In this document: piece by piece, positions 33,936 through 42,651 of the stretch | Layout of the letters: the number at the start of each line of letters is the position of its first letter | Position numbering within the stretch: position 1 is the first letter of the stretch | Assembly (NCBI RefSeq): GCF_900324475.1 | Contig: NZ_LT992502.1 | Span: forward strand, 620,001 to 684,000 | DNA length: 64,000 nucleotides | Direction: 5' to 3' | From: Enterobacter bugandensis | GTDB lineage: Bacteria > Pseudomonadota > Gammaproteobacteria > Enterobacterales > Enterobacteriaceae | Position numbers and translations under genes: made by a program | Notes under the pieces: model-generated | The model's database searches: none | The model's input: the letters and a program-made list of their open reading frames with translations, nothing else | What the model was told of the DNA's origin: nothing

Positions 33936-34826
33936 TCAGGAAACCGGTACTTTCTGCGCCCGATACGCGCTGGGCGAGCAGCCCGTCAGGCGATTGAAAA
34001 ACCGGGCGAAATAGGCCGGATCTTTAAATCCCAGCTGCCAGGCAATCTCGCTGACCGCGCTGTCGGAAAACAGCAGCAGGCGCCTGGCCTCGCGCAGCTG
34101 CCGGTCGAAGATCAGCCGTTTCGGCGAGCGGTTGGCGAAGCGGCGGCAGATGTCCGTCAGGCGGGATTCGGTCAGGTGCAGTTCGCTGGCGTATTCCGGC
34201 ACCGTCCAGTGCTGGTGATAGTGGGTGTCGATCAACTGGGTAAAGCGCTGAAACAGCTTCAGCTCGCCGCGCATCCCGCTGGCCGCGTGGTCGTCGAGCT
34301 TCGCGTTGCGCAGCAGCAGGGTAAATACCGCCTGCGCCAGCAGGACCAGCGTATGCTCACGGCCCGGCAGCTGCGCCGTGGATTCCCGGGCGATGAGCTG
34401 CCAGTAGTGCTTCAGCGCCGCCAGTTCGTCAGGCTTGTCGGCAAGCGACAGGCAGATCCCCGGCAGGCCGAACGCTTCCCGCGTGCCGGGGTAGAGCACC
34501 TCCAGCAGCGGCCAGATGAGATCCTCGCGCACCGTCAGCACGTGCCCGTCGCTGTCGGATTCGGTGATAAACGCGTGCGGCACCGACGGCGGCGTCAGCA
34601 CAAACAGCGGCGCCTGCACCGAATAGCGGTGGTCGTCGAGCTGGAGCTCAATCTGCCCGGTGTCGAGAAAGTGCATCTGAAAATACTGGTCGTGACGATG
34701 CGCCTGCATGTCGCGGCCAAAAAAGGCCGCCATGCGGGCGAACGATTGATAGTGCACGTCGTCGGTGCCCAGGCTTTCGTCGTACTCCTTGCTGATATCA
34801 ATGTTGGCGATAGGGCTCTGGCACAT
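33936..34826 (-). CDS. hpaA: AraC-family activator HpaA
   Basis: A 296-residue AraC regulator with the same length and near-identical segments as E. coli HpaA (NIDISKEYDESLGTDDVHY, QAHRHDQYFQMHFLDTGQIE). The C-terminal DNA-binding domain has LHLTESRLTDICRRFANRSP and VSEIAWQLGFKDPAYFARFF. It activates hpaBC in response to 4-hydroxyphenylacetate and related aromatics. Its first 29 bases overlap the end of hpaX, so it is translated from the tail of the meta operon. Confidence 0.94.
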   Translation of the reverse strand: MCQSPIANIDISKEYDESLGTDDVHYQSFARMAAFFGRDMQAHRHDQYFQMHFLDTGQIELQLDDHRYSVQAPLFVLTPPSVPHAFITESDSDGHVLTVREDLIWPLLEVLYPGTREAFGLPGICLSLADKPDELAALKHYWQLIARESTAQLPGREHTLVLLAQAVFTLLLRNAKLDDHAASGMRGELKLFQRFTQLIDTHYHQHWTVPEYASELHLTESRLTDICRRFANRSPKRLIFDRQLREARRLLLFSDSAVSEIAWQLGFKDPAYFARFFNRLTGCSPSAYRAQKVPVS

Positions 34827-36141
34827 GATCGTTCCTATGTTGAACCCGCTGCGTCATCGGGATACGCGTCAGCACCAGCGCGCCGACCACCAGCAGACCC
34901 GCCACGAACCACAGCCCGGAGCTGAAGCTGCCGGTCGCGTCGCGCAGGATCCCAATCAGCAGCGGGCTAACGGCGGATCCGACGTTACCGATGGCGTTGA
35001 TCACCGCCAGCGCCACCGCGCGGGATTGCAGGCTAATAACCTGGTCCGGTGTGGTCCAGAATATCGCCATGGCGGTAAACGATCCGGTTGAGGCCATGAT
35101 GATGCCAAGCAGCTGGATCAGGCTGTGATCGGTCGCTGAGGCCAGCATCCATCCCGCCGCTGCAAACAGGTACGGCAGGATGGTGTGCTTTTTTCGCTCT
35201 TTCAGCCTGTCGGAGCGGCGACTCCACCAGATCATCCCGAGGATGGTACAAAACTGCGGGATCGCCGCCAGCAGGCCAATCACGATATTACTGCTGCCGG
35301 TGTTGAAGCTTTGCAGGATCTGCGGCGTCCAGATGTTGATCGCGCTCAGCGTATTGGTCAGGCAGAAGTAGGCCAGCGTGTAGAGCAGCACGGCGGGCGT
35401 AAGCACCTCGCGAAGCGTCGATCGCGGCGTGACGGATTGGGCGATGGCGACCTCCTGCTCGCGCGCGATCATAGTTTTCAGCGCCTGCTTTTCGTCCTCA
35501 TCCAGCCAGGTGGCCTGGTCCGGCGTGTCGTTGAGGTAAAACCAGGTCACCACGCCGAGCACCACCGACGGCAGCCCCTCCAGCAGAAACAGCCACTGCC
35601 AGCCCTTCAGGTTCCACAGCCCGTCCATCGCCAGAATATACCCGGAGAGGATCGAGCCAAGCATCATGGTCACCGGCATGGCGATCATAAACAGCGCGTT
35701 GGCGCGGGCGCGGTGATAGGCCGGGAACCACCAGGTGAGATAGACCAAAATCCCCGGCAGGAAACCGGCTTCCGCAATGCCCACCAGCATGCGCAGGACG
35801 TAAAGCGTTTCGGGGCTGGTAGCGAACATGGTGCAGGTGGAGGCAATGCCCCACACCACCATGATCCCGGCGATCCAGCGGCGTGCGCCGACCTTCGCCA
35901 GCATGATGTTGCTGGGGATCCCGCACAGCACGTAGGTGACGTAAAACAGCGTCGCGGCCAGGCCAAACATGGTCGACGTGAGGCCCAGATCTTTGCCCAT
36001 CGTCAGCCCGGCAAAGCCGATGTTAATGCGATCGAGAAACGAGAAAACAAACAGGATAAAGAGAAACACGATCAAACGACGGAACAGCTTATTTATTGCG
36101 CGATGTTCTACATCTTTATTATGCAGGGTTGAGGTCGTCAT
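34798..36141 (-). CDS. hpaX: 4-Hydroxyphenylacetate permease HpaX (MFS)
   Basis: A 447-residue major facilitator of the anion:cation symporter type. It has 12 membrane segments, the signature FVFSFLDRINIGFAGLTMGK after the first helix and a long cytoplasmic loop near the middle. It imports 4-hydroxyphenylacetate. The ATG at 36141 follows GGAGCG; the earlier in-frame ATG at 36153 has no good site. It lies 21 bases after hpaI and overlaps hpaA by 29 bases. Confidence 0.93.
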   Translation of the reverse strand: MTTSTLHNKDVEHRAINKLFRRLIVFLFILFVFSFLDRINIGFAGLTMGKDLGLTSTMFGLAATLFYVTYVLCGIPSNIMLAKVGARRWIAGIMVVWGIASTCTMFATSPETLYVLRMLVGIAEAGFLPGILVYLTWWFPAYHRARANALFMIAMPVTMMLGSILSGYILAMDGLWNLKGWQWLFLLEGLPSVVLGVVTWFYLNDTPDQATWLDEDEKQALKTMIAREQEVAIAQSVTPRSTLREVLTPAVLLYTLAYFCLTNTLSAINIWTPQILQSFNTGSSNIVIGLLAAIPQFCTILGMIWWSRRSDRLKERKKHTILPYLFAAAGWMLASATDHSLIQLLGIIMASTGSFTAMAIFWTTPDQVISLQSRAVALAVINAIGNVGSAVSPLLIGILRDATGSFSSGLWFVAGLLVVGALVLTRIPMTQRVQHRNDHVPEPYRQH

Positions 36142-36162
36142 GTTGCGCTCCACATCGTACGT

Positions 36163-36957
36163 TTAGTAGACGGATTTATTGTTATCAACTGCTGTGGTGA
36201 CGTCGGTAAAGCGGGCCGCCAGCGCTTCGGCGCTGCGGGCGAGCAGGGTGGTATCCACACCGACCGCCACAAACAATGCGCCGAGGCCGAGATAGCGTTT
36301 CGCCAGCTGTTCATTCGCCATCAGGATGCCGGGCGCTTTGCCCGCGCTGAGGATCTGGGCGATCGCCTGCTCGATGGCGGCCTGCACCTCCGGGTGCTGC
36401 GGATTGCCGGCAAAGCCCATGTCGGCGCTCAGATCCGCCGGGCCGATAAACACGCCGTCGACGCCTTCCACGTCCAGGATCTGCGGCAGGTTTTTCAGCG
36501 CCTCGCGGGTTTCGATCTGCACCAGCACGCACATGGCGTCGTTAGCCTGATGCAGGTAATCCGGGATGCGATTCCAGCGCGACGCGCGCGCCAGGGCGCT
36601 GCCGACGCCGCGAATGCCCGCAGGCGGGTAGCGGGTGGCGCTTACCGCCAGCCGCGCCTCGTCAGCGTTTTGCACCATCGGCACCAGCAGGGTTTGCGCC
36701 CCCACGTCCAGCAGCTGCTTGATCTGCACCGGATCGTTCCACGACGGGCGCACCACCGGCTGGCTGGGATAAGGGGCGATAGCCTGGAGCTGAGTCAGGA
36801 CGGTTTGCACGCTGTTCGGCGCGTGCTCGCCGTCGATCAGCAGCCAGTCAAAACCGGCCCCGGCCAGCAACTCAGCGCTGTAGCTGCTGGTCAGCCCCAG
36901 CCATAAACCGATTTGCGGGCGGCCCGCCTTCAGCGCCGCTTTGAATGCGTTTTGCAT
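36163..36957 (-). CDS. hpaI: 4-Hydroxy-2-oxoheptanedioate aldolase HpaI
   Basis: A 264-residue class II pyruvate aldolase of the HpcH/HpaI family that splits 4-hydroxy-2-oxoheptane-1,7-dioate into pyruvate and succinic semialdehyde. Metal and pyruvate-site segments are visible: [31 protein letters not shown] and [12 protein letters not shown]. The ATG at 36957 follows GGAGGC; the longer in-frame form runs through the 3' end of hpaH and is rejected. It lies 10 bases after hpaH. Confidence 0.94.
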   Translation of the reverse strand: MQNAFKAALKAGRPQIGLWLGLTSSYSAELLAGAGFDWLLIDGEHAPNSVQTVLTQLQAIAPYPSQPVVRPSWNDPVQIKQLLDVGAQTLLVPMVQNADEARLAVSATRYPPAGIRGVGSALARASRWNRIPDYLHQANDAMCVLVQIETREALKNLPQILDVEGVDGVFIGPADLSADMGFAGNPQHPEVQAAIEQAIAQILSAGKAPGILMANEQLAKRYLGLGALFVAVGVDTTLLARSAEALAARFTDVTTAVDNNKSVY

Positions 36958-36967
36958 GGTCGCCTCC

Positions 36968-37771
36968 TTATACAAAGCGACAGCTGATGGAGCCCATGTT
37001 GCCGTAGTCAACATGGAAGGTGTCGCCCCTGCTGGCGGCAACCGGACGGGTAAACGAGCCGCCGAGGATGATTTGTCCGGGCTCAAGCTGCACGTCGTAC
37101 GGCGCGAGCTTGTTCGCCAGCCACGCCACGCCGTTCGCCGGGTGGTTAAGCACGCCAGCGGCGACGCCGGTCTCTTCGATCACGCCGTTGCGGTAGAGCA
37201 GGGCGGAGATCCAGCGCAGATCCAGCGCGTCGGGCTTAATCGGACGACCGCCGAGGATCACCCCGGCGTTGGCGGCGTTATCGGAGATGGTGTCGAACAC
37301 CTTGCGCGGGCGCTGGGTCTCCGGGTCAACGTTGTGGCAGCGGGCGTCGATCAGCTCCAGGGCGGGAATGACGTAATCCGTGGCGTTGTAGACGTCGAAG
37401 ATCGTGCAGTTCGGGCCGCGCAGCGGTTTTGCCAGCACGAAGGCCAGCTCCACTTCGATACGCGGGACGATAAAGCGGTCGACGGGAATGTCGCTGCCGT
37501 CGTGGAAGAACATGTCGTCCAGCAGCGCGCCGTAGTCCGGCTCGCTAATCTGCGAGCTGGCCTGCATCGCTTTCGAGGTGAGGCCAATCTTGTGGCCTTT
37601 CAGCACGCGGCCTTCGGCAATTTTCAGGCTCACCCATTCGCGCTGTACGGCGTAGGCGTCTTCGATAGTGATCTCCGGGTACTCCAGCGAGATCGCGCGG
37701 ATCTGCTCCCGGGACTGTTCCGCCTGATGCAGGCGGTGGGCGATCAGGGTATGGGTGTGTTTGTCGAGCAT
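36968..37771 (-). CDS. hpaH: 2-Oxo-hept-4-ene-1,7-dioate hydratase HpaH
   Basis: A 267-residue FAH-fold hydratase related to MhpD. It adds water to 2-oxohept-4-ene-1,7-dioate before aldol cleavage. Landmarks are [31 protein letters not shown] and [15 protein letters not shown] with the metal-binding Glu pair. It is separated from the upstream hpaF by 100 bases that hold a REP pair (BIME), while hpaI follows closely. Confidence 0.94.
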   Translation of the reverse strand: MLDKHTHTLIAHRLHQAEQSREQIRAISLEYPEITIEDAYAVQREWVSLKIAEGRVLKGHKIGLTSKAMQASSQISEPDYGALLDDMFFHDGSDIPVDRFIVPRIEVELAFVLAKPLRGPNCTIFDVYNATDYVIPALELIDARCHNVDPETQRPRKVFDTISDNAANAGVILGGRPIKPDALDLRWISALLYRNGVIEETGVAAGVLNHPANGVAWLANKLAPYDVQLEPGQIILGGSFTRPVAASRGDTFHVDYGNMGSISCRFV

Positions 37772-37788
37772 GGTGATATCCTGTTTTT

Positions 37789-37862
37789 GCCGGGTGGCGC
37801 GTAGCGATCCCGGCCTACGTTCTTGGCCGTTGTAGGCCCGGTAAGCGAAGCGCCACCGGGCG
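37789..37862. repeat. BIME (REP pair) inside the hpa operon
   Basis: Two REP units in opposite orientation, GCCGGGTGGCGCG...CCCGGC and GCCCGGTAAGCG...CCACCGGGC, fill the space between hpaF and hpaH. Inside an operon they may stabilise upstream mRNA or attenuate transcription. Confidence 0.88.
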
Positions 37863-37871
37863 AGCAGACGG

Positions 37872-38252
37872 CTACTTAAACAACGCGTGCACGTTGTTTT
37901 GTTTGTAGTTGAGCGTCGGATCGAGTTCTTCCATGGCGAACGACAGCGCCAGATAGCGCTCCGCCATCAGCTCCGCGAAGTGGGTTTTGATCAGCGCAAA
38001 CAGCATCTCCCCCACGGCTTCCCGGCTCTCCAGGCTGCGCCCGGCGCCGATCTTCAGCGTCATATGCACAAAGGCGTAATCATGCTTACCGTCCGCCATC
38101 TGCCAGGTGTCCAGCCAGTGGGCGCGGCTGCGGATGCCGCCGAGCGGGAAGATGCCCGTGGCGGCCAGCGCCTCGTTCACTTTGGCGAACAGCCCCGGCA
38201 GGTCGGCCTGCGCGCGGATATTGTCGGTACATTCAGCAATAAAGTGCGGCAT
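37872..38252 (-). CDS. hpaF: 5-Carboxymethyl-2-hydroxymuconate isomerase HpaF
   Basis: A 126-residue CHMI of the tautomerase superfamily. Pro1 follows the initiator Met ([13 protein letters not shown]). It isomerises 5-carboxymethyl-2-hydroxymuconate to its 2-oxo-ene form. Length and the [18 protein letters not shown] segment match E. coli HpaF (HpcD). It lies nine bases after hpaD. Confidence 0.94.
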   Translation of the reverse strand: MPHFIAECTDNIRAQADLPGLFAKVNEALAATGIFPLGGIRSRAHWLDTWQMADGKHDYAFVHMTLKIGAGRSLESREAVGEMLFALIKTHFAELMAERYLALSFAMEELDPTLNYKQNNVHALFK

Positions 38253-38261
38253 AACGGCTCC

Positions 38262-39113
38262 TTATGCGGGAAGCGGGAAAACGGCGTTGACCTGGCCGGT
38301 GCCGGAGCTGGCGAACAGCTCGGTGAGGAACTCCACCTTGCCGTCGTATTTATCCCAGCCCAGCATCCCCAGCAGCATCACCGTGTCATGCATGTTCCCC
38401 TCGCCGTAGCAGTAGTCGGCGTACTCCGGCAGCATGCTGCAAAACTCTTTAAACTGGCCTTCGCGCCACAGCTTGACCACCCGCTCGTCCATCTGACGGT
38501 CGAACTCGCGGGTGTAGCTGTTCATCCCTTCTTCCGCACGCTGGTCGTCGATAAAGCGGTGCGACAGCGAGCCGCTGGCGAGCACCGCCACGGTGCCGTC
38601 GTACTTTTCGATGGCGCTGACGATGGCCTCGCCCAGCCTGCGGCTGTCGGCGAAGTCGTGAACCGTGCAGAACGCGGAGATGGAGATCACTTTGAAGTGC
38701 TTATCCGCGTTCATGTAGCGCATCGGCACCAGCGTGCCGTACTCCAGCTTGAGGCTCGGGATGTTGTGCGCCTTGGCGCGCACGCCGAGCTTCACCGCTT
38801 CGTCGGCGATCAGCTGCCCGAGCTCCGGGTTGCCGTCGTAGTCGTAGGTCATGTCGCGGATAAAGTGCGGCAGCTCGTTGCTGGTGTAGACGCCCGAAAA
38901 ATGCTCCGCACAGTTGATGTGGTACGCGCTGTTCACCAGCCAGTGGGTGTCGAACACGATGATGGTGTCCACGCCCAGTTCACGGCAGCGCTTGCTGATC
39001 TCTTTATGCCCGTCGATGGCGGACTGGCGGCAGCCGTGGTTTTTCCCCGGCAGCTCGGAAAGATACATCGACGGCACGTGGGTGATTTTTGCCGCTAACG
39101 CTAGCTTGCCCAT
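38262..39113 (-). CDS. hpaD: Homoprotocatechuate 2,3-dioxygenase HpaD
   Basis: A 283-residue extradiol dioxygenase of the LigB (class III) type, the E. coli HpcB form. It opens the ring of 3,4-dihydroxyphenylacetate with Fe(II). The N terminus GKLALAAKITHVPSMYLSEL holds the first metal His; IIVFDTHWLVNSAYH and LASGSLSHRF carry other active-site residues. The ATG at 39113 begins two bases after the hpaE stop, so the in-frame ATG at 39128 inside hpaE was not chosen. Confidence 0.94.
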   Translation of the reverse strand: MGKLALAAKITHVPSMYLSELPGKNHGCRQSAIDGHKEISKRCRELGVDTIIVFDTHWLVNSAYHINCAEHFSGVYTSNELPHFIRDMTYDYDGNPELGQLIADEAVKLGVRAKAHNIPSLKLEYGTLVPMRYMNADKHFKVISISAFCTVHDFADSRRLGEAIVSAIEKYDGTVAVLASGSLSHRFIDDQRAEEGMNSYTREFDRQMDERVVKLWREGQFKEFCSMLPEYADYCYGEGNMHDTVMLLGMLGWDKYDGKVEFLTELFASSGTGQVNAVFPLPA

Positions 39114-39115
39114 TG

Positions 39116-40582
39116 TCAGATCCCCCATTTTGGAATCGGATGGTCGCCCATGGAGATGCAGACGTTCTTCATCTCCGCGAACACTTCAAAGCTGTATTCG
39201 CCGCCTTCGCGCCCGGTGCCGGAGGCCTTCACGCCGCCAAACGGCTGGCGCAGGTCGCGCACGTTCTGGGTGTTCACGAACACCATGCCCGCTTCAATGC
39301 TGCGCGCCAGACGGAGCACCTTGCTGACGTCCTGGGTCCAGATGTACGACGCCAGGCCGTACTCCACGTCGTTCGCCAGACGCAGGCCTTCCGCCTCGTC
39401 CTTAAACGGCAGCAGGCAGGCCACCGGCCCGAAGATCTCCTCCTGCGCCACGCGCATGCGGTTGTCGACGTCCGCCAGCACCGTCGGGCGCAGGAAGTTG
39501 CCGCCTTTCAGGTGTGCAGGCAGATCCGTCGGTTTGTCCGGGCCGCCCGCCAGCAGGGTGGCGCCTTCCTCGATGCCGAGGCGGATATAGCCGGAGACTT
39601 TCTCCCAGTGCTGCTGGCTGATGAGCGCGCCAATCTGGGTGTTCGGATCGGTCGGATCGCCCACGCGCAGGCGATTGGCGCGTTCGGCGAAGCGCTTGAC
39701 GAACTCCGGGTAAATGCTCTGCTGGATGAAGATGCGCGAGCCCGCGGTGCAGCGCTCGCCGTTGATGGAGAAGATGGTGAACAGCGCGGCGTCCAGCGCG
39801 CGCTCGATGTCCGCATCTTCAAAAATCAGCACCGGGGATTTTCCGCCCAGCTCCATGGAATATTTCTTCAGCCCGGCGTTTTTCATGATGTTGCGCCCGG
39901 TGGCGGTGCCGCCGGTGAAGGAGACGGCGCGCACGTCGTGGTGGCGCACCAGCGCGTCGCCTGCCGTCGCCCCGTAGCCCTGCACCACGTTCAGCACGCC
40001 CGCCGGAATGCCCGCCTCCAGCGCCAGCTCGCCCAGACGGTCGGCGGTCAGCGGCGAGAGTTCAGACATCTTCAGTACCGCGGTATTGCCCAGCGCCAGG
40101 CACGGCGCGACCTTCCAGGTGGCGGTCATAAACGGCACGTTCCACGGCGACACCAGCGCGCAGACGCCCACCGGCTGCACCAGCGTGTAGTTGAGCATTT
40201 TGTCGTCGACCGGGTAGGTTTTGCCGTTCATCTGCTGGCACACCTCGGCGAAGAACTCGAAGTTGTGCGAGGCGCGCGGGATGAGCACATTTTTGGTCTG
40301 GTGGATCGGCAGGCCGGTGTCGGCGGTTTCCATGGCGGCGATCTCGGGCACGTTCTGGTCGATCAGATCCCCCAGGCGACGCATCAGGCGCGCGCGCTCC
40401 TTCATCGGCAGGTTGGCCCATTTCGGGAACGCCTCTTTAGCGGCGGCAACGGCCTGATGAATTTCCGCTTCACCGCCGGAGGCGACTTCCGCTAATACCT
40501 CGCCGGAGGCCGGGTTAGTGGTATGGAAGTACTCGCTTCCGGCGACGTTTTTACCGTTGATCCAGTGGTTAATCTTTTTCAT
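39116..40582 (-). CDS. hpaE: 5-Carboxymethyl-2-hydroxymuconate semialdehyde dehydrogenase HpaE
   Basis: A 488-residue ALDH that oxidises the ring-cleavage semialdehyde with NAD. Motifs are LVSPWNVPFMTATWK, SFTGGTATGRNIM, MELGGKSPVLIFED, the nucleophile Cys in NGERCTAGSRIF, and PFGGVKASGTGREGG. Its ATG overlaps the hpaG stop by four bases (ATGA), which indicates coupled translation. Confidence 0.95.
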   Translation of the reverse strand: MKKINHWINGKNVAGSEYFHTTNPASGEVLAEVASGGEAEIHQAVAAAKEAFPKWANLPMKERARLMRRLGDLIDQNVPEIAAMETADTGLPIHQTKNVLIPRASHNFEFFAEVCQQMNGKTYPVDDKMLNYTLVQPVGVCALVSPWNVPFMTATWKVAPCLALGNTAVLKMSELSPLTADRLGELALEAGIPAGVLNVVQGYGATAGDALVRHHDVRAVSFTGGTATGRNIMKNAGLKKYSMELGGKSPVLIFEDADIERALDAALFTIFSINGERCTAGSRIFIQQSIYPEFVKRFAERANRLRVGDPTDPNTQIGALISQQHWEKVSGYIRLGIEEGATLLAGGPDKPTDLPAHLKGGNFLRPTVLADVDNRMRVAQEEIFGPVACLLPFKDEAEGLRLANDVEYGLASYIWTQDVSKVLRLARSIEAGMVFVNTQNVRDLRQPFGGVKASGTGREGGEYSFEVFAEMKNVCISMGDHPIPKWGI

Positions 40583-41856
40583 TTTGCAGTCTCCTCGCTG
40601 ACAATCCGGTTCACCAGGCGGCCCACGCCTTCCACTTCCACCACCACTTCATCGCCCGGCACCACGTCGGACAGCCCCTTCGGCGTGCCGGTGGCGATCA
40701 TGTCGCCCGGCTGTAGGGTCATAAAATCGCTCAGATACGCAATCAGGTAAGGAATGCTGAAAATGAGATCGGCGGTGGTGCCTTCCTGACGCAGTTCGCC
40801 GTTGACGTAGGTGCGAAGACGAAGGTTATGCGGGTCAGGGATGGCTTCTTTCGGCACGATGTTCGGGCTGATGGGGGTTAATCCGTCGCGGCTTTTGACC
40901 CGCAGGTTCGGGCGGTAGTAATTTTCCAGGTAGTCGCGGATGGCGTAGTCGTTGCAGACCGTGTAGCCCGCGACATACTCCATCGCCTCGGCTTCGCTCA
41001 CCTTACGCGCGGTTTTACCGATGACCACCACCAGCTCCGCCTCGTAGTGCATGTATTCGATATTGTTCGGGCGCACCGAGGTCTGGTTGTCGCCATTGAA
41101 AGTGTTCGGCGCTTTGATAAACACCAGCGGCTCGGTGGGAGGCTTGAAGTCCAGCTCGCTGGCATGATCGGCGTAGTTAAGACCGAGGGCGAACAGCGTG
41201 GCGTGTTCAGGCGTGCGGTGGGAAAGGGCAACGTCGCGCTCGTTCACCACCGGGTTTTCCAGTGGCGGGAAACCTTCCGCCAGAATCCGCACGCGATCGC
41301 CCGGGCGGATCTCCACGCGGCTTTGCGGCGTGCCGAGCAGGATCGCATCGCCGGGATTGAGGGTGGCGAATTCGCTCAGGGCGCTCAGCAGTTCGGCGGC
41401 GCTGCGCTGCAGATCGGCGGTGTTCCAGTGGTCCGCTTCGCGGCCGTTGATCTCGGTGATGATGGTCAGGTTGCCGACGTTATCAACGGCGGCCAGTTCG
41501 CCAAGCGGGCAAAAGCCGTCCCGGCATTTGGCCTTAATGGCCGGGCGGTAGAAGCTCTCTTCCGGCAGGCTCACCTCGTTGGCCAGCGCGTACCCGGCGA
41601 TGTAGGCCGCGGCGTCCTCTACGCACACCCTGCTGGCGGTTTTACCCACAACCAGCGCCACCGTAGCGCCGCTTAACACCGTTTCCCCCTGCGGGAAAGG
41701 AATGGGCTCGCCCGCGCGAATCACCGTGTTGTGCGGTTTGATAAACCACACCGGCGTTTTTGGCGGCGTGTTGTAAGGGGCTTTTTCAAACGCCTCAGCC
41801 CAGGCTTCTTGCTGACTCTGGTGGTTCAGCGCGACGGCAAATACGGTACCTTTCAT
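40579..41856 (-). CDS. hpaG: Bifunctional isomerase/decarboxylase HpaG
   Basis: A 425-residue protein made of two FAH-fold halves (about 1-200 and 205-425), one for the OPET decarboxylase and one for the HHDD isomerase step. The C-terminal half shows the intact metal motif YEAELVVVIGKTAR and VKSRDGLTPISPN; the N-terminal half has diverged counterparts, as in the E. coli enzyme. It is the first gene of the meta-cleavage operon, starting after AGGAGTAGG, divergent from hpaR. Confidence 0.94.
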   Translation of the reverse strand: MKGTVFAVALNHQSQQEAWAEAFEKAPYNTPPKTPVWFIKPHNTVIRAGEPIPFPQGETVLSGATVALVVGKTASRVCVEDAAAYIAGYALANEVSLPEESFYRPAIKAKCRDGFCPLGELAAVDNVGNLTIITEINGREADHWNTADLQRSAAELLSALSEFATLNPGDAILLGTPQSRVEIRPGDRVRILAEGFPPLENPVVNERDVALSHRTPEHATLFALGLNYADHASELDFKPPTEPLVFIKAPNTFNGDNQTSVRPNNIEYMHYEAELVVVIGKTARKVSEAEAMEYVAGYTVCNDYAIRDYLENYYRPNLRVKSRDGLTPISPNIVPKEAIPDPHNLRLRTYVNGELRQEGTTADLIFSIPYLIAYLSDFMTLQPGDMIATGTPKGLSDVVPGDEVVVEVEGVGRLVNRIVSEETAK

Positions 41857-41893
41857 TCACCTACTCCTCACCCCGACGGTCCGGGTTATGATT

Positions 41894-41911
41894 TCATTAA
41901 TATGTTAATGA
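41894..41911. promoter_or_regulatory. HpaR operator candidate near hpaG
   Basis: TCATTAA-TATG-TTAATGA is a perfect 7-base dyad 38 bases upstream of hpaG, overlapping the likely core promoter. MarR-type HpaR of E. coli represses the divergent hpaG and hpaR promoters through palindromes in this position. Confidence 0.75.
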
Positions 41912-42092
41912 TCTGTTTTTATGCTTTTGCTGTTTATTTCGCAATCAGAAGTGAAGAATTTGTGATATGAATAACAATAAATTTACATGTTGGATTTTAA
42001 TGTCATCTAAATCAGTTGCTTAATAAAACAGAATGGTTTCTGTTAGACTTTCTGGCAGGAAACGTGTTGTTTATAAAAACATCTTTTATGAA

Positions 42093-42110
42093 TCGTTTAC
42101 TTGTTAATGA
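42093..42110. promoter_or_regulatory. Second HpaR operator candidate near hpaR
   Basis: TCGTTTACTTGTTAATGA matches the hpaG-side palindrome at 14 of 18 positions, with one half-site intact. It lies 17 bases before the hpaR start and would allow autorepression or looping with the first site. Confidence 0.65.
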
Positions 42111-42127
42111 TGTGAAGGGGAGAGGCT

Positions 42128-42568
42128 ATGCATGATTCATTAACCATCGCGCTTTTGCAGGCGCGGGAAGCGGCGATGTCGTACTTCCGTCCGATTGTGA
42201 AGCGGCATAACCTCACCGAGCAGCAGTGGCGCATCGTGCGCGTGCTGGCTGAACATCCGTCGATGGATTTTCACGATCTGGCGTTTCGCACCTGTATTCT
42301 GCGCCCGAGCCTGACCGGCATTCTGACGCGCATGGAGCGCGACGGCCTGGTGCTGCGCTTAAAGCCGGTGAACGACCAGCGCAAGCTGTACGTGTCGCTG
42401 ACCAAAGAGGGAAATGCGCTGTACGAGCACGCCCAGGCGCAGGTGGAAGAGGCGTATCAGCAGATTGAGGCGGAATACACGCCGGAGAAGATGAAGCAGC
42501 TGACGGCGCTGCTGGAAGAGTTTATTGAACTCGGAAACCGGCATAACGCAGCGCGGGAAGAAGAGTAA
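42128..42568 (+). CDS. hpaR: MarR-family repressor HpaR
   Basis: A 146-residue MarR regulator very close to E. coli HpaR (HpcR): [40 protein letters not shown], recognition helix [19 protein letters not shown] and wing [15 protein letters not shown]. It represses the hpaG operon until homoprotocatechuate pathway intermediates or 4-HPA analogues bind. AAGGGGAGAGG precedes the ATG. It is divergent from hpaG across 271 bases that contain both operators. Confidence 0.94.
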   Translation: MHDSLTIALLQAREAAMSYFRPIVKRHNLTEQQWRIVRVLAEHPSMDFHDLAFRTCILRPSLTGILTRMERDGLVLRLKPVNDQRKLYVSLTKEGNALYEHAQAQVEEAYQQIEAEYTPEKMKQLTALLEEFIELGNRHNAAREEE

Positions 42569-42595
42569 AAACCACAAATTCCAGGATGATTTTCG

Positions 42596-42622
42596 TAAAG
42601 TTTTCCCTTTCCAGGCCGAAAA
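42596..42622 (+). promoter_or_regulatory. Sigma-28 (FliA) flagellar promoter of tsr
   Basis: TAAAGTTT, an 11-base spacer and GCCGAAAA match the FliA consensus TAAAGTTT-N11-GCCGATAA with one mismatch, 30 bases before the tsr start codon. Confidence 0.9.
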
Positions 42623-42651
42623 TTCTGTATCTGTCTGAGGAAAGAGAAAAC

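Noticed and set aside
36958..37086. Upstream in-frame extension of hpaI
   Set aside because: It would run through the hpaH 3' end; the ATG at 36957 has a GGAGGC site and the family N terminus.
37887..39098. 403-codon open frame antisense to hpaF and hpaD
   Set aside because: Spans two real genes on the other strand and shows shadow-type composition.
39089..40495. 468-codon open frame antisense to hpaE
   Set aside because: It is the complement of a well-recognised dehydrogenase gene. High GC and codon bias keep the opposite frame open; there is no ribosome site and the composition (Arg/His/Val-rich) is typical of such shadows.
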